From NCBI GenBank assembly GCA_965215845.1, contig CBDCEL010000003.1, forward strand, positions 868,001 through 932,000: 64,000 bases of DNA, given 5' to 3'. Shown here piece by piece: positions 8,096 to 16,399 of the stretch. This DNA comes from Aurantibacter_A sp965215845 (GTDB lineage Bacteria; Bacteroidota; Bacteroidia; Flavobacteriales; Flavobacteriaceae). The translations under genes and the position numbers were made by a program. The notes beneath the pieces were generated by a model. The model was given only the letters and a program-made list of their open reading frames with translations, did no database searches and had not been told where the DNA came from. Position 1 is the first letter of the stretch. The number at the start of each line of letters is the position of its first letter.

Positions 8096-9787
8096 ATGAA
8101 AAAGACCGCATTTTTCTTACTGTTTCTATTGTCTTCCTTTGGTTTTTCGCAAGAGGAATACCCGAAGGATGCTTTTAGGTCTCCTATGGACATTCCGTTG
8201 ATCTTGGCCGGTAGTTTTGGTGAATTGCGATCCAACCACTTTCATTCAGGAATCGACATCAAGACCCAGCGTAGACAGGGCCTACCTGTATATTCAATTG
8301 CCGACGGCAGCGTTACGCGCATTAAGATATCCCATTGGGGATATGGCAAGGCCATTTATATCGCCCACCCAAGTGGCCATACCTCTGTATATGCCCATTT
8401 GCAAAAATTCGCACCTGAAATCGAGAGCTATATCAAAAAGGCACAGTATGATAAAAGGTCTTATGAAATCGAAGTCTTTCCCGATTTTGGTGAGCTCAAG
8501 GTAGAAAAGGGACAGGTAATTGCCTATGGCGGCAATACGGGTAGTTCGTCTGGGCCACACCTTCATTTCGAAATCAGGAACAGCGTAACCGAAAAACCGA
8601 CCAACCCGTTACTTTACGACCTTGATGTCTTGGACGCAACAAACCCGATTCTGGTCAAACTTTACGGCTATCCGTTATCAAAAAATGCGCAGGTGAACCA
8701 AAGCAATGGCAAGGTGGCGCTGAATTTCAGAAGACAGAAAGATGGCAGCTTCAAGGCCGACAAAGTCAATGCAATAGGTACGATCGGACTCGGTATTATC
8801 GCTTTCGACCGACAAGATTTGGCCGCCAATAAGAATGGGGTCTTTTCAGTGAGGCAATCCGTTAACGGAAGGGTCTATTCCGAATACGATTTTGAAACAT
8901 TTTCCTTCCGGGAAACACGATACATCAACACCTTCATCGACTATGACCACTACGGAAGGTATAGGCAGAAAATCCAGCGTCTTTTCAAGACCCCGAGCAA
9001 CAAACTGAGTATCTATAATGAACTGTACAATGATGGAAAAATAAATGTAAAGGAGGGACTGTCGTATTCCGTTGAAATTTTAATCAAAGACCTGAAAGGC
9101 AACAAGGTAAAAGCCATCATACCTATCGAAGGGAAACGGGAAACGCTAAAGAACGAAAAGAAAATCAAAAAGACATCTGATTATATCATTGCCAAAAAGC
9201 CCAATAATTTTGAGTTAGGCGCTGCCAACGTATATTTTCCGGCCAATACGTTTTATGAAGATTTTTACATTGACCTGAAAAAAGGCCAAGATACGGTTAC
9301 AATCCATAACAACAGGGTGGCCGCCCATCGTAACTTCACGATTACTTTTGACGTTTCCAAATATTCCCAGGCAGAGCGTGATAAAATGTTCGTGGCAAGG
9401 TTGAATCGAAAAATGAAGCCCAACTATGCCTCTACTTTCAAAAGAGGAAAAACCTTTACTACCCGCACAAGAAATTTGGGAACCTATACTTTGGCCAAAG
9501 ATTCCGTTCCGCCGAAAATAAGGCCCAAGAACTTCAAGGAAAAACAGTGGCTGAACAACTACAATTATCTGAGTCTACATATTTCAGACGATCTTAGTGG
9601 CATCGATTCGTATAAGGCTACTCTTAACGGAGAATGGATTCTTATGGAATACGAACCCAAAAGAAATACCATAACCTACAATTTCGACGATAAGATTCTT
9701 GATAAGAAGGAATGTAACCTTGAAGTAGAGGTTACTGATAACGTTGGAAACAAAACTATCTTCACCAGCACGTTTTTCAGAAAATAA
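8096..9787 (+). CDS. Exported M23 family metallopeptidase
   Basis: 563 residues with a signal peptide (about 1-18). The LytM/M23 domain occupies about 25-180, with the zinc motif His50-x3-Asp54 (HSGID) and His155-x-His157 (SGPHLHFE). Such enzymes cleave peptidoglycan cross-bridges or act as envelope scaffolds. The remaining 380 residues have no recognised motif apart from a late Ig-like segment (DDLSGIDSYKATLNGEW, then VTDNVGN). It is the first gene of a tight operon with a TonB receptor and a secreted protein. A weak -7-like sequence (TACCTTCG) lies at 8070-8077. Confidence 0.9.
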   Translation: MKKTAFFLLFLLSSFGFSQEEYPKDAFRSPMDIPLILAGSFGELRSNHFHSGIDIKTQRRQGLPVYSIADGSVTRIKISHWGYGKAIYIAHPSGHTSVYAHLQKFAPEIESYIKKAQYDKRSYEIEVFPDFGELKVEKGQVIAYGGNTGSSSGPHLHFEIRNSVTEKPTNPLLYDLDVLDATNPILVKLYGYPLSKNAQVNQSNGKVALNFRRQKDGSFKADKVNAIGTIGLGIIAFDRQDLAANKNGVFSVRQSVNGRVYSEYDFETFSFRETRYINTFIDYDHYGRYRQKIQRLFKTPSNKLSIYNELYNDGKINVKEGLSYSVEILIKDLKGNKVKAIIPIEGKRETLKNEKKIKKTSDYIIAKKPNNFELGAANVYFPANTFYEDFYIDLKKGQDTVTIHNNRVAAHRNFTITFDVSKYSQAERDKMFVARLNRKMKPNYASTFKRGKTFTTRTRNLGTYTLAKDSVPPKIRPKNFKEKQWLNNYNYLSLHISDDLSGIDSYKATLNGEWILMEYEPKRNTITYNFDDKILDKKECNLEVEVTDNVGNKTIFTSTFFRK

Positions 9788-9792
9788 ATGGT

Positions 9793-12261
9793 TTGAAGTG
9801 TCTTAAGACCTTATTGCTTCTCTTCTTACTAGGCCCCACATCATATCTACAAGGGCAACATGCGACCATTACCGGTGTGATATTGGATGTCGAAAACAAC
9901 ATTGTTCCCAAGGTGAACATCACCGACGGTAAGAACGGTACTTCGTCAAATGAAAATGGATTTTATATGTTGAAAATAACCGCCGACGAGGAAACGACCA
10001 TTACTTTTTCGCATTTAGGGTTAAAAGACATAATCGTTGAAAACCTAATTCTGAGAACGAACGAGATTTTCGAGTTCAATCCGATCATGAAGGCCGATGC
10101 AATTCAAGTCGACGGTGTCACTGTCACACCTACCGGTGAAAAGGATGTGGAGGGCGTAACCACGATTCCGGCCAACATCGTGCGTCGCATACCCGGGGCC
10201 AATGCAGGAGTGGAGAACATATTGAAATTGCTTCCTGGAGTATCCTCGAACAATGAACTAAGCACGCAATATTCAGTGAGGGGTGGGAATTTTGACGAAA
10301 ACCTGGTCTATATAAATGAAATCGAGGTCTATCGCCCTTTCTTGATCCGGTCGGCACAACAAGAAGGCCTGAGTTTCGTTAACAGCGATTTGGTACAGGG
10401 TGTGAAGTTCTCCCCGGGAGGGTTTCAGGCGAAGTATGGCGATAAAATGTCCTCCGTTCTTGATATCACCTATAAAAATCCGACCTCTAAGGGCATACAA
10501 TTGGATCTAAGTATGCTTGGTGCCAGTGCGACGGTCGAAACCATCTCAAAAAACAAAAAGCTAAGCAGTGTTAGCGGCCTGCGATATCGTAACAATGCCC
10601 TTTTGGTCAATAGTCAGCAAACGAACAGTAATTTCAATCCGGTCTTTATCGATCTACAAAGTTATTTTAGCCATCATTTCAGCAAGAAATTCAACCTTGG
10701 GTTTTTGGGCAACATTTCAGTCAACGATTATGAGAACGAGCCATTGAATCGTCAGACCAATTTCGGCACCATAAACGAACCACGGTCATTGACCGTTGAT
10801 TATGAAGGTCGCGAAAACAATAGATATAGTACCGTTTTTGGAGCATTGAAGGGAACCTATATTCCGAATGACAGAACAGATCTTAAATTGATAGCCTCTA
10901 TTTACCATACCACGGAGGAAGAATATTCAGATATAATCGCACAGTATGAATTAGGTGATGTCGATACCGACCTGGGCGGTGACACCTTTGGTGAACCGAC
11001 CGTTTCGAGGGGAATAGGTTCACAGTTTGATAGATCGAGAAACGATCTCGATGCGTTGATCATCAATCTTCAACACAAAGGCACCCATCGTTTTGACAGG
11101 CTTGAACTGGAATGGGGTGCTAAATATTCATATGAGGATATTCGAGATCAGCTCAGGGAATCGATTTTTATCGACTCGGCCGGATTTAGTATTAGACCTC
11201 CTTTTTCGGGCATTCAAAACAATGAACCCGAAGAACCCTTCTCAGGGGACCTGCTACCCTATTTCGGAATAGGTGCCTCGAACTTTGTCAAAACCAATCG
11301 TTTTACAGGATTCGTTCAGTTGAGCCAAAGAGACGAATGGGGCCAAACCAATATTTATTACAACATTGGTGTTAGAACACACCGCTGGACGGTCAGTGGA
11401 AGGGATGTTCCCAGGGAATCACAGATGGTTTTTAGCCCACGGGGACAGTTTGCACTTAAACCCAATTGGCAAAAAGACATACTGTTCAGGTTGTCAGGCG
11501 GATTATATCACCAGCCACCCTTCTATCGTGAGCTGCGCGACAACAGCGGTATGGTGAGGTCGAACGTTAAGGCCCAAAAGTCATTTCATTTGGTTTTTGG
11601 CAGTCAATACAGTTTCAAACTATGGGAGCGGCCTTTTACCCTGCTGGGCGAGACCTATTATAAATACCTCCAAAATGTCAATACCTATACCTTAGATGAT
11701 GTACGCATACGATATGTCGCCAACAACAATGCAACGGCCTACGCCTATGGAATGGAATTCAGAATGAACGGTGCCTTTGTACCCGGTACGGAATCATGGG
11801 TAAGTGTCGGCTATTTAAAGACCGAGGAAAACAGTGCTAACAGAGGCTACATTGCAAGACCGACCGACCAACGTCTCAAATTGGGCGTCCTTTTTCAAGA
11901 CTATATTCCGAATATCCCTAATCTGAAAATGTACCTCAATCTGGTCTATAATACGGGGGTACCCGGTGGTTCGCCGAGTTATGCCGACCCCTACATTTTT
12001 CAGAATCGATTGGATTCCTACAAACGGGCCGATTTGGGAATTTCACATATTTTTGTAGATTCCGAAAAAAAATATCGGAAAGGCCATTGGTTACACAAGT
12101 TCAAAGAATTCAGCGCGGGCTTCGAGGTTTTCAATCTGTTCAATAACCAGAACTCGATAACCAACACCTGGGTTCGAGATGTAGATAGCAAACAACAGTT
12201 CGGCATACCTAATTTTATGACCAGTAGGGTGCTCAATCTAAGATTGAAAATGCAGTTTTGA
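9793..12261 (+). CDS. TonB-dependent receptor with carboxypeptidase-regulatory domain
   Basis: 822 residues. The order is signal peptide (about 1-21), a CarboxypepD-regulatory-like domain (25-105), a plug (about 115-235, with SVRGGNFDENLVYINEIEV) and a 22-strand barrel ending in Phe. It imports an unknown ligand across the outer membrane using TonB. The likely start is TTG 9793: the nearby ATG 9788 meets a stop after one codon, and the TTG reading gives an excellent signal peptide. The gene begins 5 bases after the M23 stop. There is no SusD partner, so this is not a classical polysaccharide locus. Confidence 0.9.
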   Translation: MKCLKTLLLLFLLGPTSYLQGQHATITGVILDVENNIVPKVNITDGKNGTSSNENGFYMLKITADEETTITFSHLGLKDIIVENLILRTNEIFEFNPIMKADAIQVDGVTVTPTGEKDVEGVTTIPANIVRRIPGANAGVENILKLLPGVSSNNELSTQYSVRGGNFDENLVYINEIEVYRPFLIRSAQQEGLSFVNSDLVQGVKFSPGGFQAKYGDKMSSVLDITYKNPTSKGIQLDLSMLGASATVETISKNKKLSSVSGLRYRNNALLVNSQQTNSNFNPVFIDLQSYFSHHFSKKFNLGFLGNISVNDYENEPLNRQTNFGTINEPRSLTVDYEGRENNRYSTVFGALKGTYIPNDRTDLKLIASIYHTTEEEYSDIIAQYELGDVDTDLGGDTFGEPTVSRGIGSQFDRSRNDLDALIINLQHKGTHRFDRLELEWGAKYSYEDIRDQLRESIFIDSAGFSIRPPFSGIQNNEPEEPFSGDLLPYFGIGASNFVKTNRFTGFVQLSQRDEWGQTNIYYNIGVRTHRWTVSGRDVPRESQMVFSPRGQFALKPNWQKDILFRLSGGLYHQPPFYRELRDNSGMVRSNVKAQKSFHLVFGSQYSFKLWERPFTLLGETYYKYLQNVNTYTLDDVRIRYVANNNATAYAYGMEFRMNGAFVPGTESWVSVGYLKTEENSANRGYIARPTDQRLKLGVLFQDYIPNIPNLKMYLNLVYNTGVPGGSPSYADPYIFQNRLDSYKRADLGISHIFVDSEKKYRKGHWLHKFKEFSAGFEVFNLFNNQNSITNTWVRDVDSKQQFGIPNFMTSRVLNLRLKMQF

Positions 12262-12263
12262 TC

Positions 12264-12956
12264 ATGATGAAAATTCCTTTTATTAAAATATCTTTCAAGG
12301 TGCTGCTCATATTGCTATGGTCGCCCATCGTCTTGATCTCGCAGAAGAACATTTATGAAAGCGCAAAGTTTGACGAGCTTGCCCTCGAGCATCGCACACT
12401 AGCGATTTTGCCATTTCTGACCAACCTTGATCTTGACGAGGAAATGTCGAAACAAGAGCTCAAAGACCTCGAAGGGCGCGAAGGCTATGCCGTTCAGGAT
12501 GCTTTGGAAACCTATTTTTTAAAACGTCGAAGAAAGAAAAAATTTCAGGTCGAATTTCAAAACACCAAAGACACCAAGGCCATTCTAGGGCAAAACAACA
12601 TTACCTATGAAAATATCGATGTCTATACGATAAAACAACTTTCAGAGATATTGGGAGTCGACGGTATCATCAGTGGAAATTTGGATCTTAATATTCTTCT
12701 CTCGAAAGGTATACCGACCGGGTTCAGCATACTCGATTATTTTTCAGGGGATTCAGATTATGGAAGGATAGGCATTAAGATAAGTGATGGTATTACCGGA
12801 AAGCTGCTCTGGAAATATGAAAAGGAAATCAATAAAAAATCGGGTAAGAATACAACAGACCTTATCGATAAAATGATGAAGCAGGCCGCTCGAAAATTTC
12901 CTTATGACCGCGAACGCAAAAAAGACCGAAAGAAACGGGAAAAGCTGAACAGATAG
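12264..12956 (+). CDS. Secreted protein of unknown function, CsgG/LpoB-like fold possible
   Basis: About 230 residues with an N-terminal hydrophobic signal (about 3-26, ending VLISQ). The start is taken at ATG 12264 (ATG 12267 also fits); it follows the receptor stop by 2 bases. Segments such as LAILPFLTN at about residue 47, a long helix, and LGVDGIISGNLDLNI resemble the strand-helix order of CsgG/LpoB-type accessory proteins, but I do not recognise the family. The last 40 residues are extremely basic and charged (RKFPYDRERKKDRKK). Co-transcription with the M23 peptidase and TonB receptor suggests an envelope role. Confidence 0.7.
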   Translation: MMKIPFIKISFKVLLILLWSPIVLISQKNIYESAKFDELALEHRTLAILPFLTNLDLDEEMSKQELKDLEGREGYAVQDALETYFLKRRRKKKFQVEFQNTKDTKAILGQNNITYENIDVYTIKQLSEILGVDGIISGNLDLNILLSKGIPTGFSILDYFSGDSDYGRIGIKISDGITGKLLWKYEKEINKKSGKNTTDLIDKMMKQAARKFPYDRERKKDRKKREKLNR

Positions 12957-12979
12957 TTCGCACAGGTGGCCTACAAACG

Positions 12980-14128
12980 TTATTGATCTACAAATTCTTT
13001 CAGTGTAGAAATGGTATAATCAAGCTCTTCTTTAGTATTATAAATGGAGAAGGAAAAACGTATCGACGGTTTTTGAAGATCTTCTTCCGAAAGTATCTGG
13101 CTCAAAACGTGCGAACCCATTGCATTACCCGATTGGCAAGCACTTCCTTTTGAGCAGGCAATTCCCTTGACATCTAAATTGAATAAAAGCATTAGGGCCT
13201 GTTCTTGACTTACAGGTAGGTTGACATTGACCAAGGTATATGTGCTTTGGTCAAGGTCACCAGAAAGTCCGTTGAACTTGGCTCCCGGTATTTCCTCCTT
13301 TATCCTTTTGATAAAATATTCTTTCAGGCCCTTGACCTGGGCCGTTTCCTTTTCTAGGTTATCATACGAGCGAACAAAGGCTTCTTCGAGACCAAGAATA
13401 TTATGATAGGCCTCGGTGCCGGCCCTAAAACCTCTTTCTTGAGCCCCCCCTGAAATCATAGGCCTCAAACCACAGTTTCTTCGTAGATAGGCAAAACCAA
13501 CTCCTTTTGGGCCATGAAATTTATGGGATGCGGCCGTCATAAAATCGATTGGGGTTTGCTGCACATCCCACGGGTAATGCCCGATGGATTGCACCGTATC
13601 GGAATGGATCAGCGCATCGTACTCCTTGCACAATGCACATACGGCCTCGATATCGATTTTATTTCCGATTTCATTGTTCACATGCATCAGACTGACCAAT
13701 TTCTTTGAGTCGTCTTGTTGCAACAATGTTTTCAAATGCCCCAAATCGGGATTTCCGTTCAAGTCTAAATCAACATAATGGACAGCGATATCAAATTCTT
13801 GTTCCAATTCCTCGGCCGTATGCAGTACGGCATGGTGTTCAATTTTTGAGGTAATGATGGTCTTGACACCAAGGTCCCTCACCGAACAACGAAGTATCAT
13901 ATTATCGGCCTCCGTACCGCCCGAAGTAAAGATAATTTCAGAGGGATGGGCGTTCAAATATTTGGCAACGGTCTTTCGGGCCGTTTCGATGGCCGTTTTA
14001 GCCGTACGGCCAAAACTATGCGTTGAACTGGGGTTGCCATAGCACTCGGCCAGGGCTTTTTGCATTCTTTCGATTACCTCTGACCTGACACATGTTGTGG
14101 CGGCATTATCCAAATAGACTTTATCCAT
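12980..14128 (-). CDS. Cysteine desulfurase family protein (class V aminotransferase)
   Basis: 382 residues of a PLP enzyme that takes sulfur from cysteine for Fe-S clusters or tRNA thiolation. Lys203 in SHKFHGPKG is the PLP Lys; Cys331 in SKGSACQSG is the persulfide Cys in the IscS/NifS-type loop; the N-terminal YLDNAATT is standard. It is IscS/NifS-like rather than SufS. No iscU or thiI gene lies next to it, so its acceptor is unknown. A clean -7 box (TAAATTTG, 14164-14171) lies upstream, giving a leader of about 28 bases. Confidence 0.93.
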   Translation of the reverse strand: MDKVYLDNAATTCVRSEVIERMQKALAECYGNPSSTHSFGRTAKTAIETARKTVAKYLNAHPSEIIFTSGGTEADNMILRCSVRDLGVKTIITSKIEHHAVLHTAEELEQEFDIAVHYVDLDLNGNPDLGHLKTLLQQDDSKKLVSLMHVNNEIGNKIDIEAVCALCKEYDALIHSDTVQSIGHYPWDVQQTPIDFMTAASHKFHGPKGVGFAYLRRNCGLRPMISGGAQERGFRAGTEAYHNILGLEEAFVRSYDNLEKETAQVKGLKEYFIKRIKEEIPGAKFNGLSGDLDQSTYTLVNVNLPVSQEQALMLLFNLDVKGIACSKGSACQSGNAMGSHVLSQILSEEDLQKPSIRFSFSIYNTKEELDYTISTLKEFVDQ

Positions 14129-14163
14129 TATTGCATGATTATAGATATCTCTGATTCAGCAGA

Positions 14164-14171
14164 CAAATTTA
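14164..14171 (-). promoter_or_regulatory. -7 box of the cysteine desulfurase gene (TAAATTTG)
   Basis: A perfect TAnnTTTG on the minus strand, 35 bases upstream of the start codon. A TTTG further upstream is 24 bases away, longer than usual. Confidence 0.5.
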
Positions 14172-14199
14172 AGGTTAATTTATAGGAACATTCCCCAAA

Positions 14200-14232
14200 C
14201 ATATGCCATATTTCATTTAGTTTTGGCATATG
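14200..14232 (+). promoter_or_regulatory. Inverted repeat and -7 box covering the start codon of a lipoprotein gene
   Basis: CATATGCCA (14200-14208) is a perfect inverted repeat of TGGCATATG (14224-14232), whose last three bases are the start codon. Between them TAGTTTTG (14218-14225) matches TAnnTTTG, only 4 bases before the ATG. A dimeric regulator could bind here, or the mRNA could be nearly leaderless. Confidence 0.5.
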
Positions 14233-14739
14233 AAACGAATTTTGTTTTTGGCATGTCTGTGTCTTTTTGCATCATGCGATGACGGAGACTTACAAATAGA
14301 AACCATTGATTTTGACAGCGTTGACCCACAAACTTGTGGGACGGTAGATTTGGATACCCAACTATTCTTTAAAATTAATGGGGATGAGGCCTTGATTCTT
14401 GAATTGCAGAGCGGGCTATTAAAAAACGAGCCTACGGAGGCCGATATTACCAGTACCATCGGTTCACAATCAAAATTGACCTATCGACTTTTTTCAGACA
14501 ACGTATCAAGCGATTATTTTTGCGCTGATGTTCCCTTGACCGAACCTACCGTAATAAACGAAATTGTTGCCCAGAACGGGATGTTGACAATTTCCACGGC
14601 CGGCGTCGAGACCGACACGGTCACCTTTAACCACACCATTACATTGTCTGACGTTTCCTTCATTACGGGCACCGATGCACGTATCACCGACCTTAGCATA
14701 AATGAATTCGGCACCGTAAGCACTACGAAAACCGAATAG
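14230..14739 (+). CDS. Small lipoprotein of unknown function
   Basis: 169 residues with a lipoprotein signal (LFASC, Cys16). The mature part is acidic and strand-rich (VDLDTQLFFKING, TITLSDVSF), resembling small flavobacterial beta-sandwich lipoproteins, but I recognise no family. It is monocistronic: it is divergent from the cysteine desulfurase gene and convergent with the Smr gene, with only 2 bases between the stop codons. The -7 box abuts the ATG. Confidence 0.75.
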   Translation: MKRILFLACLCLFASCDDGDLQIETIDFDSVDPQTCGTVDLDTQLFFKINGDEALILELQSGLLKNEPTEADITSTIGSQSKLTYRLFSDNVSSDYFCADVPLTEPTVINEIVAQNGMLTISTAGVETDTVTFNHTITLSDVSFITGTDARITDLSINEFGTVSTTKTE

Positions 14740-14741
14740 GT

Positions 14742-15290
14742 TTAGGCATTCTGAAAAACATATACCTCGGTGGCACCCGCCCCGTACTTTTTGTATTCGG
14801 CATCATAATACTTCACATTTTCGTAACGCCTGAATAAGGTATAAAGCTCTTCCCTTAAAATCCCTTCTCCCACACCATGTATGAAAACCACTTTCTGAAT
14901 TCGCTTTCGAATGGCAAATTCAAGTTGTCTTTTTGCGGTTTCCAATTGTAGATTCAACATTTCATGATTGGTCATGCCCTTGCTCGATTTGACCAATTGG
15001 CCAATATGTAGATCTACCTCCATTTTAGGTGCATTTCTTTCTTTTTTTGGAGGAATGGAAGGTTTCTTTTTCTTCGGAAGCTCTTTTTCCGCTTTGGCCT
15101 TGAGGATATCTTGACTGTTGATTTGCAGCCCTCCCTTTGCCGTTGCTTTTACCAGTTCGTTTATTGAATAGGTAAGTTCAAAGTCCTCTTCAGATACAAT
15201 AGTGATTTCATTTCCGTCAATATGTACGACTGTGCCGTTTACCGTATCGTCAAGAACTTCAACCTTATCACCTATTTGAAAAACATCCAT
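14742..15290 (-). CDS. DUF2027/Smr domain protein
   Basis: 182 residues: an N-terminal small beta-barrel domain (1-55, FQIGDKVEVLDDTVNG, Tudor/KOW-like), a basic linker (70-95, with KKKKPSIPPKK) and a C-terminal Smr domain (about 98-180) with the EVDLHIG motif and the HGVGEGILR motif. Smr domains, first seen at the end of MutS2, are nucleases that nick DNA or cleave mRNA on collided ribosomes. The stand-alone form is common in Bacteroidota. It is cytoplasmic. Confidence 0.88.
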   Translation of the reverse strand: MDVFQIGDKVEVLDDTVNGTVVHIDGNEITIVSEEDFELTYSINELVKATAKGGLQINSQDILKAKAEKELPKKKKPSIPPKKERNAPKMEVDLHIGQLVKSSKGMTNHEMLNLQLETAKRQLEFAIRKRIQKVVFIHGVGEGILREELYTLFRRYENVKYYDAEYKKYGAGATEVYVFQNA

Positions 15291-15345
15291 TATTCTATCC
15301 TATTTAGCAAAAATATGGTAATTTTCAGCAAGCAATGGATGCCCG

Positions 15346-15651
15346 ATGATAATACAATTGTATCAATTATTTTTTTCCTTGGAGGATTATATGATGCCCT
15401 GTCTGAATAAAAAATTGTTTGGGTTCGAATGTCCGGGATGTGGACTACAACGTTCGGCAGCACTTATTCTCAAAGGTGAATTTATGGCGGCCTTTGAAAT
15501 GTATCCGGCAATTTATGCGATAATCCTGCTCTTCGGATTTTTACTGGTCAATCGCTTTTTCGCCATTAAATATTCCAATCAAATAATAATCACCTTGTTG
15601 ATATCGACCGTCACATTGATATTGACCAACTATGTACTTAAATTCATTTAA
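15346..15651 (+). CDS. DUF2752 membrane protein
   Basis: About 101 residues with the DUF2752 signature FECPGCGLQRS (two Cys separated by two residues, then an Arg) and the EFMAAFEMYPAI segment, followed by two hydrophobic segments. The function is unknown; the CPGCG pair may bind metal. The ATG at 15346 keeps the conserved LEDYMMPCL region; an ATG at 15391 is an alternative. It is followed 16 bases later by two CCC-motif membrane genes, so the three probably form one operon. Confidence 0.82.
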   Translation: MIIQLYQLFFSLEDYMMPCLNKKLFGFECPGCGLQRSAALILKGEFMAAFEMYPAIYAIILLFGFLLVNRFFAIKYSNQIIITLLISTVTLILTNYVLKFI

Positions 15652-15667
15652 CGAATACCAATAAATC

Positions 15668-16003
15668 ATGGAACAGCAAAAACTTCCCAACGTAACCATT
15701 GCCCTTGTATTATCGATTATTTCATTTCTATGCTGCTTTTGCAGTTCGGGGCTGGGAGGCATTATAATGTCGGGCATAGCATTTATACTTATAAGAAAGG
15801 ACGAAAAGACCTATCTATCAAACCCAGCCGATTATTCAAATTTCAGTCAATTGAAAACGACTAAGATAATTGCGATAATCGGACTTGTTCTTGGAGTTCT
15901 AACTTTGTTGTATACCATCTACAAAATTCAGGAAATGGGCGGTATCGATGCCTATATGGAGCAAGTGCAAGAAATGATGGAACAAATGGGCATGGAACAA
16001 TAA
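15668..16003 (+). CDS. CCC-motif membrane protein
   Basis: 111 residues with two membrane segments (about 10-35, containing FLCCFCSS, and about 57-80) and a Met/Glu-rich tail (QVQEMMEQMGMEQ). This arrangement is the Bacteroidota family named for its Cys cluster; the function is unknown. The Met-rich tail could bind a soft metal such as copper, which is speculative. A second, diverged copy follows 4 bases after the stop. Confidence 0.8.
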   Translation: MEQQKLPNVTIALVLSIISFLCCFCSSGLGGIIMSGIAFILIRKDEKTYLSNPADYSNFSQLKTTKIIAIIGLVLGVLTLLYTIYKIQEMGGIDAYMEQVQEMMEQMGMEQ

Positions 16004-16007
16004 TGAT

Positions 16008-16316
16008 ATGACTCAAGAACAGCTACCCGGGGCAAGTAATGCGGTAACCATGGGCATCGTAGGGCTGGTGCTATCTTTTTGCTGCTGGCCGGCCGGAATC
16101 ATTTTCAGTATTATGGCCCTGAACGGGGCCAAGAAGGCCGAACGATTGCATGAGGCGAATCCAGAAGCCTATATTGGTCATGAAAGTGCCAAGACCGCAA
16201 AAATCCTGGCCTATATCGGTATTGCACTGGCAATAATCTTTTTGGTATTGACCATCCTATACTTTGCGGCGATTATCGCCCTTATTGGTATGGAGGGTAT
16301 CCAATCTGAGTTTTAG
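16008..16316 (+). CDS. CCC-motif membrane protein, second copy
   Basis: 102 residues, paralogous to the preceding gene: LPGASNAVTMGIVGLVLSFC against LPNVTIALVLSIISFLC, then a shared short linker with Asn-Pro-x-x-Tyr and a second segment preceded by KTAKI/KTTKI. Here the Cys cluster is reduced to CCW and the Met-rich tail is lost. The start is 4 bases after the stop of copy one. The gene ends at a strong terminator shared with rocD. Confidence 0.8.
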   Translation: MTQEQLPGASNAVTMGIVGLVLSFCCWPAGIIFSIMALNGAKKAERLHEANPEAYIGHESAKTAKILAYIGIALAIIFLVLTILYFAAIIALIGMEGIQSEF

Positions 16317-16324
16317 GGAAAAGA

Positions 16325-16399
16325 GGTGTTTTGAAAGCCTTGTTCAACGTCATTGCGTTCGTGATGACCATATGGCCGACCTTCAAAACACCCTTTTTT
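16325..16399. terminator. Bidirectional terminator with long arms
   Basis: GGTGTTTTGAA (16325-16335) pairs perfectly with TTCAAAACACC (16382-16392) across a 46-base insert that itself holds a GTCAT/ATGAC hairpin. Six T residues follow on the plus strand, and a T-rich run follows on the minus strand. It separates the CCC genes from the convergent rocD. Confidence 0.75.
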
